Assembly: GCF_963667045.1 (NCBI RefSeq)
Contig: NZ_OY762934.1
Span: 2,039,501-2,103,500 of the forward strand
From: an uncultured Cohaesibacter sp.
GTDB lineage: Bacteria > Pseudomonadota > Alphaproteobacteria > Rhizobiales > Cohaesibacteraceae
Direction: 5' to 3'
Length of the DNA stretch: 64,000 bases
Within the stretch, counting starts at the first letter, position 1, and every line of letters begins with the position of its first letter. Of this stretch, positions 1-8,891 are shown piece after piece. The translations under genes and the position numbers were made by a program. The notes beneath the pieces were generated by a model. The model did no database searches, was not told where the DNA came from, and saw only the letters and a list, made by a program, of their open reading frames with translations.

Positions 1-477
1 ATGGCAGGCAAGAAAAGCTCGAAGGAACGGGTGCAGGAAGCGATTGATGCGCTGGGGCTGGATAGTCAGGTGGTGACCATGCCCGATTCCACACGCACGG
101 CGGAAGACGCTGCCGCCGCCTGTGGCTGCGCTGTTGCCCAGATTGTCAAGAGCCTCATCTTCGAGCGCCATGACAATCATCATCTGGTGCTGTTGCTGAT
201 CGCTGGCAACAACCGGGCCGACCTTGATCTGGCAGCCAGGGTCATCGGCTCGACGCTGGACCGGGCCGATCCGAAAAAGGTACGCGCGGAAACCGGCTTT
301 GCCATTGGCGGGGTCGCCCCGATCGGGCATCTGTGCGAGATGGAGGTCTATATGGACCCCGATCTTTTGCAGTTTGAAACGGTATGGGCCGCTGCCGGTG
401 CCCCCAATGCGGTCTTCAAGGTAGAGCCGCAGGCCCTCGCAAAGGCCGCCGGAGCCAGAGCCCTCAGTCTCGACTGA
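1..477 (+). CDS. YbaK/EbsC-type aminoacyl-tRNA deacylase
   Basis: The 158-aa product has the length and layout of the YbaK/ProX family, which hydrolyses mischarged tRNA such as Cys-tRNA(Pro) in the cytoplasm. Family marks are the lysine in AQIVKSLIFE near residue 50 and the GGVAPIGH segment near residue 103. The window begins exactly at the ATG, so upstream signals cannot be judged, but the length suggests the gene is complete. The stop codon lies inside a terminator hairpin, so the gene is probably transcriptionally separate from the peptide transporter genes that follow. The exact mischarged substrate cannot be told from sequence. Confidence 0.85.
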   Translation: MAGKKSSKERVQEAIDALGLDSQVVTMPDSTRTAEDAAAACGCAVAQIVKSLIFERHDNHHLVLLLIAGNNRADLDLAARVIGSTLDRADPKKVRAETGFAIGGVAPIGHLCEMEVYMDPDLLQFETVWAAAGAPNAVFKVEPQALAKAAGARALSLD

Positions 478-490
478 GGGTGTCTTTTGC
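461..490 (+). terminator. Intrinsic terminator overlapping the ybaK-like stop codon
   Basis: CCCTCAGT (461-468) and ACTGAGGG (473-480) form a perfect 8-bp stem with a CTCG loop, followed by TGTCTTTTGC. The TGA stop at 475-477 lies within the right arm, so the last codons double as terminator. Confidence 0.7.
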
Positions 491-858
491 GATTGTTTAT
501 TGCTATTCTTACGAAAAATTCACGGGGTTTGGCAGCAGCCGCCACAATCCGGTCTAATTGCTTGTGAAGATTTAATCTTTTGATGCCTGATTGATGCTTG
601 CTTCTTTTCACTCAGTCCCCATTTCCGAGCCGATTTGCGGCGGACATGGCGCTGGCGTGTGGCTGCAGGACAGCGGCAGGCTTTTGCTTTGGCTGCATGG
701 GTATTGTTTTGATACCACGGCCACGACTGTGCCAGTATGATCCGGAACAGAGTTGGGCGCGGCTCCAGATGAGAGGCGCGATCAGGAAACGACATTCTCC
801 CGCGACAAAGGCTCAGTGCACAGAGCCGGTCCGGAAGACATGCCAGAGGAGAAACAGA
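491..858. other. Intergenic region before the peptide transporter operon
   Basis: About 370 bases without a convincing gene. An open frame runs through it in the frame of the next gene, but its translation does not look like a signal peptide or known domain. The promoter of the downstream operon is presumably here; I could not pick out a clear -35/-10 pair. Confidence 0.5.
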
Positions 859-2823
859 GTGTCTCAATTGCTACCAACCCGCGGTCTTTCGGCCTTCCGC
901 GCCGGTTTGCTTGCCCTGGCCCTTGTCGCAAGCGGCGCGATCAACCTGATGGACGGGGATGGCAAGGCGCGCGCGGTCGAATTCGAGACATGGGTGAGCG
1001 GCTCTTCGCTAATGGGCGAGCCGAAATATTCCGGCGATTTCTCCCATTTCGACTATGTCAACCCGGATGCCCCGAAGACAGGCGACGCCCGCCTTGCAGT
1101 GGTTGGCAGCTATGACAGTTTCAACCCGATCCTGACCAAGGGCGAGGCAGCCTCTGGTCTCGGACTGATCTATGAAACCCTGTTCACGCCTTCCTATGAC
1201 GAGATTTCAACGAATTACGGCCTTCTGGCCGAGGCGATGTATGTCGGCCCCAATTTCTCCTATGTGAAATTCCGCCTGCGCAGCGATGCCCGCTGGCACG
1301 ATGGCGTTGCGATCACGCCAGAGGATGTCGTCTGGTCGTTCGAGCAATCCATCACGCTCAATCCGCAGCGCAAATTCTACTATTCCCACGTCAAGTCCGC
1401 CGAAGTGACGGGCGACAACGAGGTGACCTTCACCTTCGATCAGCAAGGCAACCGCGAACTGCCATTCATCGTCGCGGAACTGATGATCCTGCCCAAGCAC
1501 TGGTGGACTGGGCAGAATGCCAAGGGCGAGACGCGGGATATCAGTCATGGCACGCTCGAGCCGCCTCTGGGGTCCGGTCCCTACGAGATCAAGAGCTTCT
1601 CGGCGGGCAAATATGTCGAATATGGTCGTGTGGCCGACTATTGGGGCAAAGACCTCAACATCAATGTCGGCCAGAACAATTTCGACACGGTCCGCTACGA
1701 GTTCTTCCGGGACAGCACGGTGATGTTCGAGGCATTCAAGTCGGGTGCTTATGATTTCCGGTTGGAGGCAACCGCCAAGACATGGGCCACCGGCTATGAC
1801 TTCCCGGCAGTCAAGGATGGCAGGGTGGTGATGGATGTGGTACCCGACGAATCCTCAGGCGTCATGGTCGGCTTCATTCCGAACCTGAGGCGGGAAAAAT
1901 TCCAGAACCCCAAGGTGCGGGAAGCCCTCAACTATGTGCTCAATTTCGAGGAAATGAACCGCACCCTGTTCTATGACCAGTATAGCCGCGTCAACAGCTA
2001 CTTCTTTGGCTCGAAGCTGGCCTCCTCGGGCAAGGCCGAAGGTAAGGTCAAGGACCTGCTCGAGCCCCTGCGCGGCCAGATTCCGGCATCCGCATTCGAC
2101 ACCTACAGCAACCCCAAGGTGGAAAGCCGCGAAGATCTGCGCGACAATCTGAAAAAGGCGCTCGATCTGTTCAAGCAAGCAGGCTGGGAACCAAGGACCG
2201 AAGTGGACGAGGACAAGCGGGATAACGGCTTCCTGCACAAGATCATGGTGGCAGTGGGCCTTGCCAGTGACCCGACGAGAATCGTCATGCGCAACGCAAA
2301 GGGCGAAGCCTTCGAGATCGAATATCTGCTCAATGGCGAGGCCTTCGAACGGGTTGCCCTGCGGCTGCAAGCCTCGCTCGAACGCGTTGGTATCAAGCTG
2401 ATCCCGCGTGTCGTTGACAGCGCCCAATATGTCAACCGCGTACGCAACCGCGATTATGACATGATCTATCTTGGCTGGAGCCAGAGCCTGTCGCCGGGCA
2501 ATGAGCAGCGGGAATATTTCGGTTCGGCCTCTGCTGACCGGGACGGCTCGGCCAACTATGCTGGCATCAAGAACCCTGCGGTGGATACACTGATCGAAAA
2601 AATCATCTATGCCAAGGATCGCGATGATCTGGAAGCGGCAACCAAGGCGATGGACCGGGTTCTGCTGGCCAACTATTACGTCATTCCAGGTTGGACCCTA
2701 CCCGCAAACCGCATCGCCTATTGGAACAAGTTCGCCCATGTCGATCCGCTTCCGATCATGACCATCGGCTTCCCGACCATCTGGTGGTACGACGAGACCA
2801 AGGCTACGGCGGCCAAGATGTAA
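859..2823 (+). CDS. Periplasmic oligopeptide-binding protein (YejA-like), first copy
   Basis: A family 5 extracellular solute-binding protein of about 654 aa that would deliver oligopeptides to the YejBEF transporter. I chose the GTG at 859 because AGAGGAG lies 7 bases upstream and it leaves a normal signal peptide (hydrophobic AGLLALALVASGA, mature protein from about AVEFETW). Frames open further upstream add sequence with no signal-peptide character. Mature motifs such as DFSHFDYVNPDAP, YETLFTPSYDE and RWHDGVAITPEDVVWSF are typical of YejA/DppA-type proteins. It heads the operon and is a paralogue of the next gene, sharing for example the FDYxNPxAPK segment. Confidence 0.9.
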   Translation: MSQLLPTRGLSAFRAGLLALALVASGAINLMDGDGKARAVEFETWVSGSSLMGEPKYSGDFSHFDYVNPDAPKTGDARLAVVGSYDSFNPILTKGEAASGLGLIYETLFTPSYDEISTNYGLLAEAMYVGPNFSYVKFRLRSDARWHDGVAITPEDVVWSFEQSITLNPQRKFYYSHVKSAEVTGDNEVTFTFDQQGNRELPFIVAELMILPKHWWTGQNAKGETRDISHGTLEPPLGSGPYEIKSFSAGKYVEYGRVADYWGKDLNINVGQNNFDTVRYEFFRDSTVMFEAFKSGAYDFRLEATAKTWATGYDFPAVKDGRVVMDVVPDESSGVMVGFIPNLRREKFQNPKVREALNYVLNFEEMNRTLFYDQYSRVNSYFFGSKLASSGKAEGKVKDLLEPLRGQIPASAFDTYSNPKVESREDLRDNLKKALDLFKQAGWEPRTEVDEDKRDNGFLHKIMVAVGLASDPTRIVMRNAKGEAFEIEYLLNGEAFERVALRLQASLERVGIKLIPRVVDSAQYVNRVRNRDYDMIYLGWSQSLSPGNEQREYFGSASADRDGSANYAGIKNPAVDTLIEKIIYAKDRDDLEAATKAMDRVLLANYYVIPGWTLPANRIAYWNKFAHVDPLPIMTIGFPTIWWYDETKATAAKM

Positions 2824-2874
2824 TCAGTCTGGAATGAGCGCAAGCCCCTTAAGACGGCAAGAAAGGCAGGATGC

Positions 2875-4776
2875 ATGACACGCGGCAATGAAACGATCAT
2901 CGGCCAGTCCGGACACGCGGATCAACCGCGCAAGGGGCTGTCCCGTCGCGCAGTCCTCAAGTCATCAGCCTTTCTTGCCTCTTTTGGTCTTGTTCTGACC
3001 AGTCGCCCCCTTGTCGGCTTTGCCAGCAGCGAACGCCATGGCCTTTCGGTGTTTGGCAATCTCAAATACCCGCCGGACTTTGCCTATTTCGACTATATCA
3101 ATCCCAGCGCGCCCAAGGGCGGCAAGATCGCCCTCGGGCCGGCCGCCTGGAACTACAACCAGAATCCCCAGACCTTCAACACTCTCAACGGCTTTGTGCT
3201 GAGGGGGGATGCTCCTCCGATGATCGAGCTGCTGTTCGACACGCTGATGGTCAGGGCTTATGACGAACCGGCCGCGATCTATTGCCATCTCGCCCGCTCG
3301 GTCACTCTGGCACCGGACGGCAGCCGGATGACCTTCACCCTGCGCCAGGAAGCACGCTTTCATGACGGCACTCCCGTGACCGCAGAAGACGTGGTCTTCT
3401 CCTACCGGATCCTCAAGGAAAAGGGCCATCCGGTACTGCAGGCCGCGCTCAAGGATATCGACAGGGTGGAGATAGAGGACGGCACCATCGTTTTCCATCT
3501 GGCAAAGAATCATGCGCGGCAGGGTATTCTGGATGCTGCCAGCACCGTGCCCATCTTTGCCAAGGCCCAGTATGACGACAAGGCCTTTGATGCCTCAAGC
3601 CTCACGCCACCCCTCGGCTCAGGCCCCTACAGGGTCGCCTCCGTCAATCCGGGCAGCAGTCTTACCCTTGAGCGTGATCCCGCCTATTGGGCGGCAGAAC
3701 TGCCTACCGCAGTGGGGCATTACAATTTCGGCACAATCGAGATCGTCTTCACCCGCGACCAGACCGTGCTGTTCGAAGCCTTCAAGAAGGGTGACATCAC
3801 CTATTTCGAGGATTTCTCCTCGACCAGTTGGGCCACCCGCTATGACTTCCCCGCCATCAAGGACGGGCGCGTCCAGCGGCTGGAAATTCCCGACCACACG
3901 CCCTCCGGGGCGCAGGGCTGGTTCTTCAACACCCGTCGGGCCAAGTTTGCCGACAAGCGCACCCGGCAGGCCATTGCCCTTGCCTTCGATTTCGAATGGT
4001 CCAACAAGCAGCTGTTCCATGGCCTCTACCAGCGCACGGCCTCGTTCTTCGAACGTAGCGCGATGAAGGCTGAAGGCTTGCCAACGGGCGGGGAGCTGGC
4101 GCTCTTGGAGCGCTATCGCGCGGCGCTGGACCCGGATGTCTTCAAGGAAGCCTACAGCCCACCGACCTCGGACGGATCGGGCAAGGACAGGGCACTGCTG
4201 CGCAAGGCCTTCGAGTTGCTGACAGAGGCGGGATGGACCAAGAGCGACAAGGGGCTGACCAATGCCGCAGGAGACGTGCTGCACATCGAGCTTCTGGCCA
4301 ACAGCCCGCTGTTCGAACGGGTCGTGACGCCCTGGGCGGCCAATCTGGAACGGCTCGGCATTCCCCTCACCTTCCGTCTGGTCGATCCCTCGCAATATCA
4401 GAGCCGCATCGACAGCTTCGATTTCGACATGGTTGGCCAGCGCTATTCCATGTCCCAGAACATGGCACCAAGCCTTACCAATTTCCTCGGTTCTGAAGCA
4501 GCCCATATGAACGGCAGCCTCAATCTTGCCGGTTTTGCCAGCAAGGCGGTCGATGACCTGATCGCGTTGGGGCTTGCCGCCAAGACGCGGGACGAGATGA
4601 ATGACGCGGGCCGGGCGATCGACCGCATCTGGCGCGCCGGGCATTACTGGGTGCCGAACTGGAACAAGCCGGTGCACACCATCGGCGTCTGGTCCGGCTT
4701 CGGCAGACCAGCGGAAGACAGGCTCTATGACTTCCAGCCAGCCATTTGGTGGTGGAAAGAAGCAAGCAATTCATAA
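2875..4776 (+). CDS. Periplasmic oligopeptide-binding protein (YejA-like), second copy, Tat signal
   Basis: A second family 5 solute-binding protein (633 aa), 51 bases after the first. The N-terminus carries a twin-arginine signal, SRRAVLKSSAFLASFGL, near residues 23-39, so it is probably exported folded, unlike the Sec-type first copy. Mature motifs FAYFDYINPSAPKGG, RFHDGTPVTAEDVVFSY and PPLGSGPYRV match the family. GGCAGGATGC precedes the ATG. Two binding proteins on one permease set would broaden the range of peptides taken up; the ligand is not readable from sequence. Confidence 0.9.
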   Translation: MTRGNETIIGQSGHADQPRKGLSRRAVLKSSAFLASFGLVLTSRPLVGFASSERHGLSVFGNLKYPPDFAYFDYINPSAPKGGKIALGPAAWNYNQNPQTFNTLNGFVLRGDAPPMIELLFDTLMVRAYDEPAAIYCHLARSVTLAPDGSRMTFTLRQEARFHDGTPVTAEDVVFSYRILKEKGHPVLQAALKDIDRVEIEDGTIVFHLAKNHARQGILDAASTVPIFAKAQYDDKAFDASSLTPPLGSGPYRVASVNPGSSLTLERDPAYWAAELPTAVGHYNFGTIEIVFTRDQTVLFEAFKKGDITYFEDFSSTSWATRYDFPAIKDGRVQRLEIPDHTPSGAQGWFFNTRRAKFADKRTRQAIALAFDFEWSNKQLFHGLYQRTASFFERSAMKAEGLPTGGELALLERYRAALDPDVFKEAYSPPTSDGSGKDRALLRKAFELLTEAGWTKSDKGLTNAAGDVLHIELLANSPLFERVVTPWAANLERLGIPLTFRLVDPSQYQSRIDSFDFDMVGQRYSMSQNMAPSLTNFLGSEAAHMNGSLNLAGFASKAVDDLIALGLAAKTRDEMNDAGRAIDRIWRAGHYWVPNWNKPVHTIGVWSGFGRPAEDRLYDFQPAIWWWKEASNS

Positions 4777-4790
4777 GCTTGCAGGACTTC

Positions 4791-4818
4791 GGTAACCTTA
4801 TTCTGATTTATGGTTACC
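4791..4818. repeat. Inverted repeat between binding-protein and permease genes
   Basis: GGTAACC (4791-4797) and GGTTACC (4812-4818) are perfect 7-bp arms with a 14-base spacer, just after the second binding-protein gene. There is no T-run, so it is not a standard terminator. It could be a processing or 3'-protecting hairpin keeping binding protein more abundant than permease. That role is inference. Confidence 0.4.
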
Positions 4819-4968
4819 AAAGGGTTAGGACGGTCACCTGCCAACAGGCAATGACCACCGGGCACAGGCTGCCCCCAAGGGCCAAAGCCCGGATCATGAC
4901 ACTTGAACGCAATCGAACCGGTGCACCATGAATGAAGATGGGGCCGGCCCAGAGGATGGAGAGACTTT

Positions 4969-6078
4969 TTGGGCGCTTACATATTGCGACGTCTCCTCTT
5001 GATCATTCCGACACTGATCGGGATCATGGCGATCAATTTCGCGGTCATCCAGTTCGCACCCGGCGGTCCCGTCGAGCGTGTCATCGCGCAGGTGACGGGC
5101 ACCGATGTGTCTGCAACCGCCCGCATTTCCGGCGGCGGCAGCGACTTTGCCGGAACCGGAACGGGGGGCGGCGGCGCTGGCGATGACATCACCTCGAAAT
5201 ACCGCGGCGCCCAGGGGCTCGACCCCGACTTCATCAAGGATCTGGAAAAGCAGTTCGGGTTTGACAAGCCGCCGCTGGAGCGGTTTCTCGGCATGCTCGG
5301 CAACTATGCCACCTTCGATTTCGGCAACAGCTATTTCCGCGATATCAGCGTCTTGCAGTTGATCAAGGAGAAAATGCCGGTTTCCATCTCGCTCGGCCTC
5401 TGGATGACCCTGATCTCCTACATGATCTCCATTCCGCTCGGCATCCGCAAGGCGGTCTCCGATGGCTCGCGCTTCGATGTCTGGACCAGCGCTGTGGTCA
5501 TTGTCGGCTATGCCATTCCGGGCTTTCTCTTCGCGGTTCTGCTGATCGTGCTGTTTGCCGGCGGGTCCTTCTTTGACTGGTTCCCGTTGCGTGGTCTGGT
5601 CTCGGACAATTTCGCCGATCTCAGCTGGTGGGAAAAGGCATTGGACTATTGCTGGCACATGGTGCTGCCGCTGATCGCCCTGTCCCTTTCAGCCTTTGCC
5701 ACCACAACGCTTCTGACCAAGAACTCCTTCCTTGACGAAATCCGCAAGCAATATGTGGTGACAGCGCGCGCCAAGGGGCTGACCGAACGACAGGTGCTCT
5801 ATGGCCATGTGTTCCGCAACGCCATGCTGATTGTCATCGCCGGTTTTCCCGGTGCCTTCATCGGGGCCTTCTTTGGTGGATCGCTGCTGATCGAGACGAT
5901 TTTCTCGCTCGACGGGCTGGGTCTTCTATCCTTTGAAAGCGTGATCAACCGTGACTATGCCGTGGTCTTTGCCACGCTCTATATCTTCTCGCTAATGGGT
6001 CTCATTATCGGCCTTGTATCAGACGTCACCTACATGCTGATCGATCCGCGGATCGATTTCGAAAGCCGGGAGGTGTAA
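4969..6078 (+). CDS. yejB: Oligopeptide ABC transporter permease YejB
   Basis: Inner-membrane permease of the DppB/OppB family (369 aa). It begins [19 protein letters not shown], the usual first helix, and carries the permease-ATPase coupling segment around [24 protein letters not shown] near residues 262-285. The start is a TTG at 4969, chosen because GGAGAG sits 5 bases upstream. A glycine-rich periplasmic stretch (residues about 53-75) separates helix 1 from the rest, a Yej-type feature. The next permease starts 2 bases after the stop, so the two are translated together. Confidence 0.92.
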   Translation: MGAYILRRLLLIIPTLIGIMAINFAVIQFAPGGPVERVIAQVTGTDVSATARISGGGSDFAGTGTGGGGAGDDITSKYRGAQGLDPDFIKDLEKQFGFDKPPLERFLGMLGNYATFDFGNSYFRDISVLQLIKEKMPVSISLGLWMTLISYMISIPLGIRKAVSDGSRFDVWTSAVVIVGYAIPGFLFAVLLIVLFAGGSFFDWFPLRGLVSDNFADLSWWEKALDYCWHMVLPLIALSLSAFATTTLLTKNSFLDEIRKQYVVTARAKGLTERQVLYGHVFRNAMLIVIAGFPGAFIGAFFGGSLLIETIFSLDGLGLLSFESVINRDYAVVFATLYIFSLMGLIIGLVSDVTYMLIDPRIDFESREV

Positions 6079-6080
6079 GG

Positions 6081-7220
6081 ATGAGCAACGACACCATGAC
6101 CAAAGCCAAGAAGCCCCGTTTTCAGGATCGGCTCTCGCCGCTTAACCAGCGGCGGCTGAAGAATTTCAAGGCCAACAAGCGCGGCTATGTCTCGCTGTGG
6201 CTATTCCTCGTCCTGTTTTTCGTGACGCTGTTTGCCGAACTGATCGCCAACGACAAGCCGCTGCTGGTCTCCTACAAGGGCGAGATCCTGTCGCCGCTAC
6301 TGACCGATTATCCGGAAACCCGGTTTGGCGGCTTCCTGCCGACGACGGACTATCGTGACCCCTTTGTCCAGGAAGAAATCAACAACAACGGCTGGATCCT
6401 CTGGGCACCAATCCGCTACAGCTACAAGACGGTCAACATGGATCTGCCGACGCCCGCTCCGGCACCGCCAAGCTGGATGCTCGACAAGGAAACCCGCTGC
6501 GCCCCGTTCGATCAGGGTGTCAACGACCGCAATTGCACCATCGGTAACTGGAACTGGATCGGCACGGACGATCAGGGACGCGACGTGTTGGCACGCCTCA
6601 TCTACGGCTTCCGCATCTCGGTTCTGTTCGGGCTGACGCTGACCCTGTTCTCCTCGGTGATCGGGGTGACCGCCGGTGCGGTACAGGGCTATTTCGGCGG
6701 CCTCACGGACCTTGTGTTCCAGCGCTTCATCGAGATCTGGACCTCGGTGCCGCAGCTCTATCTGCTGCTCATCATCGCGGCTATCATCACACCCAGCTTC
6801 TGGATCCTGTTGTCGATCCTGTTGCTGTTCAGTTGGGTAGCTCTGGTGGGCGTGGTCCGCGCCGAATTCCTGCGCGCCCGCAACTTCGAATATGTCTCGG
6901 CGGCGCGCGCACTCGGAGTATCCAACCGCACCATCATGCTCAGGCATCTGCTGCCCAACGCCATGGTGGCGGCGCTGACCTTCATGCCCTTCATCCTCAA
7001 CGGCTCGATCACGACGCTCACCTCGCTCGACTTCCTTGGCTTCGGCCTGCCGCCGGGGTCGCCATCGCTGGGCGAGCTGTTGGCACAGGGCAAGAAGAAT
7101 ATCGAGGCGCCGTGGCTCGGGATCACCGGGTTCCTGTCTATTTCAATCATGCTGAGCCTGTTGATCTTCATCGGCGAAGCGGTGCGCGATGCCTTTGATC
7201 CGCGCAAGACATTTCACTAG
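6081..7220 (+). CDS. yejE: Oligopeptide ABC transporter permease YejE
   Basis: Second membrane subunit (379 aa) of the DppC/OppC family. After the first helix (about residues 33-53) there is a long periplasmic segment, then WIGTDDQGRDVLARLIYGFRIS, the signature of the C-type permeases. The EAA-like coupling loop is at FEYVSAARALGVSNRTIMLRHLLPNAM near residues 268-294, followed by TSLDFLGFGLPPGSPSLGELL. It pairs with YejB to form the channel and sits between yejB and the ATPase gene. Confidence 0.92.
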   Translation: MSNDTMTKAKKPRFQDRLSPLNQRRLKNFKANKRGYVSLWLFLVLFFVTLFAELIANDKPLLVSYKGEILSPLLTDYPETRFGGFLPTTDYRDPFVQEEINNNGWILWAPIRYSYKTVNMDLPTPAPAPPSWMLDKETRCAPFDQGVNDRNCTIGNWNWIGTDDQGRDVLARLIYGFRISVLFGLTLTLFSSVIGVTAGAVQGYFGGLTDLVFQRFIEIWTSVPQLYLLLIIAAIITPSFWILLSILLLFSWVALVGVVRAEFLRARNFEYVSAARALGVSNRTIMLRHLLPNAMVAALTFMPFILNGSITTLTSLDFLGFGLPPGSPSLGELLAQGKKNIEAPWLGITGFLSISIMLSLLIFIGEAVRDAFDPRKTFH

Positions 7221-7232
7221 GGAGGGAAGCCA

Positions 7233-8876
7233 ATGACCAAGACCCAATCTTCTCAGCCGCTTCTTTCCGTCAGGGACCTGTCTGTCGCCTTCCTGCAGGA
7301 TGGCAAGGAGCAATTGGCCGTTGACCGCATCTCCTTTGATCTGGAGAAGGGCGAGACGATGGCGCTGGTGGGAGAATCCGGTTCGGGCAAGTCCGTGTCC
7401 GCCCTTTCCATCCTCAAGCTGCTGCCCTATCCGGCGGCTTCCCATCCATCCGGCCAGATCCTTTTCGATGGTGAAGACCTGCTCAATGCCTCGGACAAGA
7501 AATTGCGCTCGGTGCGCGGCAACCGGATCTCGATGATCTTTCAAGAACCGATGAGTTCCCTCAATCCACTGCATACGGTCGAAAAGCAGATCGGCGAAGT
7601 GCTGTCCATCCACCATGGCATGGGTGAAAAGCAGGCCCGTGAGCGGGTTCTGGAGCTGCTCAACGACGTGGGCATCCGCGAGCCGGAAAAGCGCCTCAAG
7701 AGCTACCCCCATCAGCTTTCAGGTGGCCAGCGCCAACGCGTGATGATCGCCATGGCGCTCGCCAACGAGCCCGAACTGCTGATCGCCGACGAGCCAACCA
7801 CGGCGCTTGACGTTACGGTGCAGGCGCAGATTCTGGAACTGCTGCGTAGCTTGCAGAAGACCCACGGCATGGCGTTGCTGTTCATCACCCATGATCTGGG
7901 CATCGTGGAAAAGCTCGCCGACAAGGTCTGTGTGATGACCAAGGGCGAGATCGTCGAACGGGGATCGACCAAAGCGCTGTTTGCCAACCCGACCCACCCC
8001 TACACCAGGCATCTGCTCAACTCCGAGCCGAGCGGAGAGGCCCGTCCGGTGGCCGATGATGCGCCCATCCTGCTTGAAACCGATAATCTCAAGGTCTGGT
8101 TCCCGATCAAGCGCGGCTTCATGCGCAAGATCGTGGGCCACATCAAGGCGGTGGATGGCATTTCGCTGTCGGTCCGCGCAGGCGAGACACTGGGGATCGT
8201 GGGCGAATCCGGTTCAGGCAAGACAACGCTGGGGCTGGCGCTGCTGCGCATGATTTCGTCTGAAGGCCCGATCGTCTTTCAGGGCAATCACCTTGATGGA
8301 TTGAACAGCAAGGCCATGCGGGACAAGCGGGGCGACATGCAGATCGTCTTTCAGGACCCGTTCGGCTCGCTCTCGCCGCGCATGTCCATCGCCCAGATCG
8401 TCGATGAGGGTCTGGCCATCCATGCGCCTGCGCTCAGCGAAGAGGAACGCGACGCCAAGGTCGTTTCCGTTCTAAGGGAAGTGGGGATTGATCCGGACAC
8501 CCGCCATCGCTATCCGCATGAGTTTTCCGGCGGTCAGCGCCAGCGCATCTCGATTGCGCGCGCCATGGTGCTGGAGCCAAAATTCGTCATGCTGGACGAG
8601 CCGACCAGTGCACTCGACATGAGCGTTCAGGCGCAGGTGGTGGATCTGCTGCGCGATCTGCAGGCCAAGCATGGCCTCACCTACCTATTCATCAGCCACG
8701 ACCTCAAGGTGGTCAGGGCCCTGTCCAATCGTGTCATCGTGATGCGCAACGGCAAGGTGGTCGAGGAAGGCAGTGTTGAAAGAATATTCAAGGCCCCCGA
8801 ATCCGACTATACAAAAGCCCTGATGGCAGCCGCCCTGCGCATGGAAACGGCACCGGAAGGTGTGGTCGCGGACTAG
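7233..8876 (+). CDS. yejF: Oligopeptide ABC transporter ATPase YejF (fused double ATPase)
   Basis: A 547-aa protein with two complete ABC ATPase domains in tandem, matching YejF/GsiA rather than separate DppD and DppF subunits. Walker A motifs are [10 protein letters not shown] (about residue 48) and [10 protein letters not shown] (about residue 325). Signatures [12 protein letters not shown] and [12 protein letters not shown] and Walker B segments [12 protein letters not shown] and [12 protein letters not shown] are intact in both halves. An oligopeptide/dipeptide C-terminal region follows the first domain ([11 protein letters not shown]). RBS AGGGAGG precedes the ATG and the gene closes the operon. 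Confidence 0.94.
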   Translation: MTKTQSSQPLLSVRDLSVAFLQDGKEQLAVDRISFDLEKGETMALVGESGSGKSVSALSILKLLPYPAASHPSGQILFDGEDLLNASDKKLRSVRGNRISMIFQEPMSSLNPLHTVEKQIGEVLSIHHGMGEKQARERVLELLNDVGIREPEKRLKSYPHQLSGGQRQRVMIAMALANEPELLIADEPTTALDVTVQAQILELLRSLQKTHGMALLFITHDLGIVEKLADKVCVMTKGEIVERGSTKALFANPTHPYTRHLLNSEPSGEARPVADDAPILLETDNLKVWFPIKRGFMRKIVGHIKAVDGISLSVRAGETLGIVGESGSGKTTLGLALLRMISSEGPIVFQGNHLDGLNSKAMRDKRGDMQIVFQDPFGSLSPRMSIAQIVDEGLAIHAPALSEEERDAKVVSVLREVGIDPDTRHRYPHEFSGGQRQRISIARAMVLEPKFVMLDEPTSALDMSVQAQVVDLLRDLQAKHGLTYLFISHDLKVVRALSNRVIVMRNGKVVEEGSVERIFKAPESDYTKALMAAALRMETAPEGVVAD

Positions 8877-8891
8877 GCGCAAGCCGAAACC

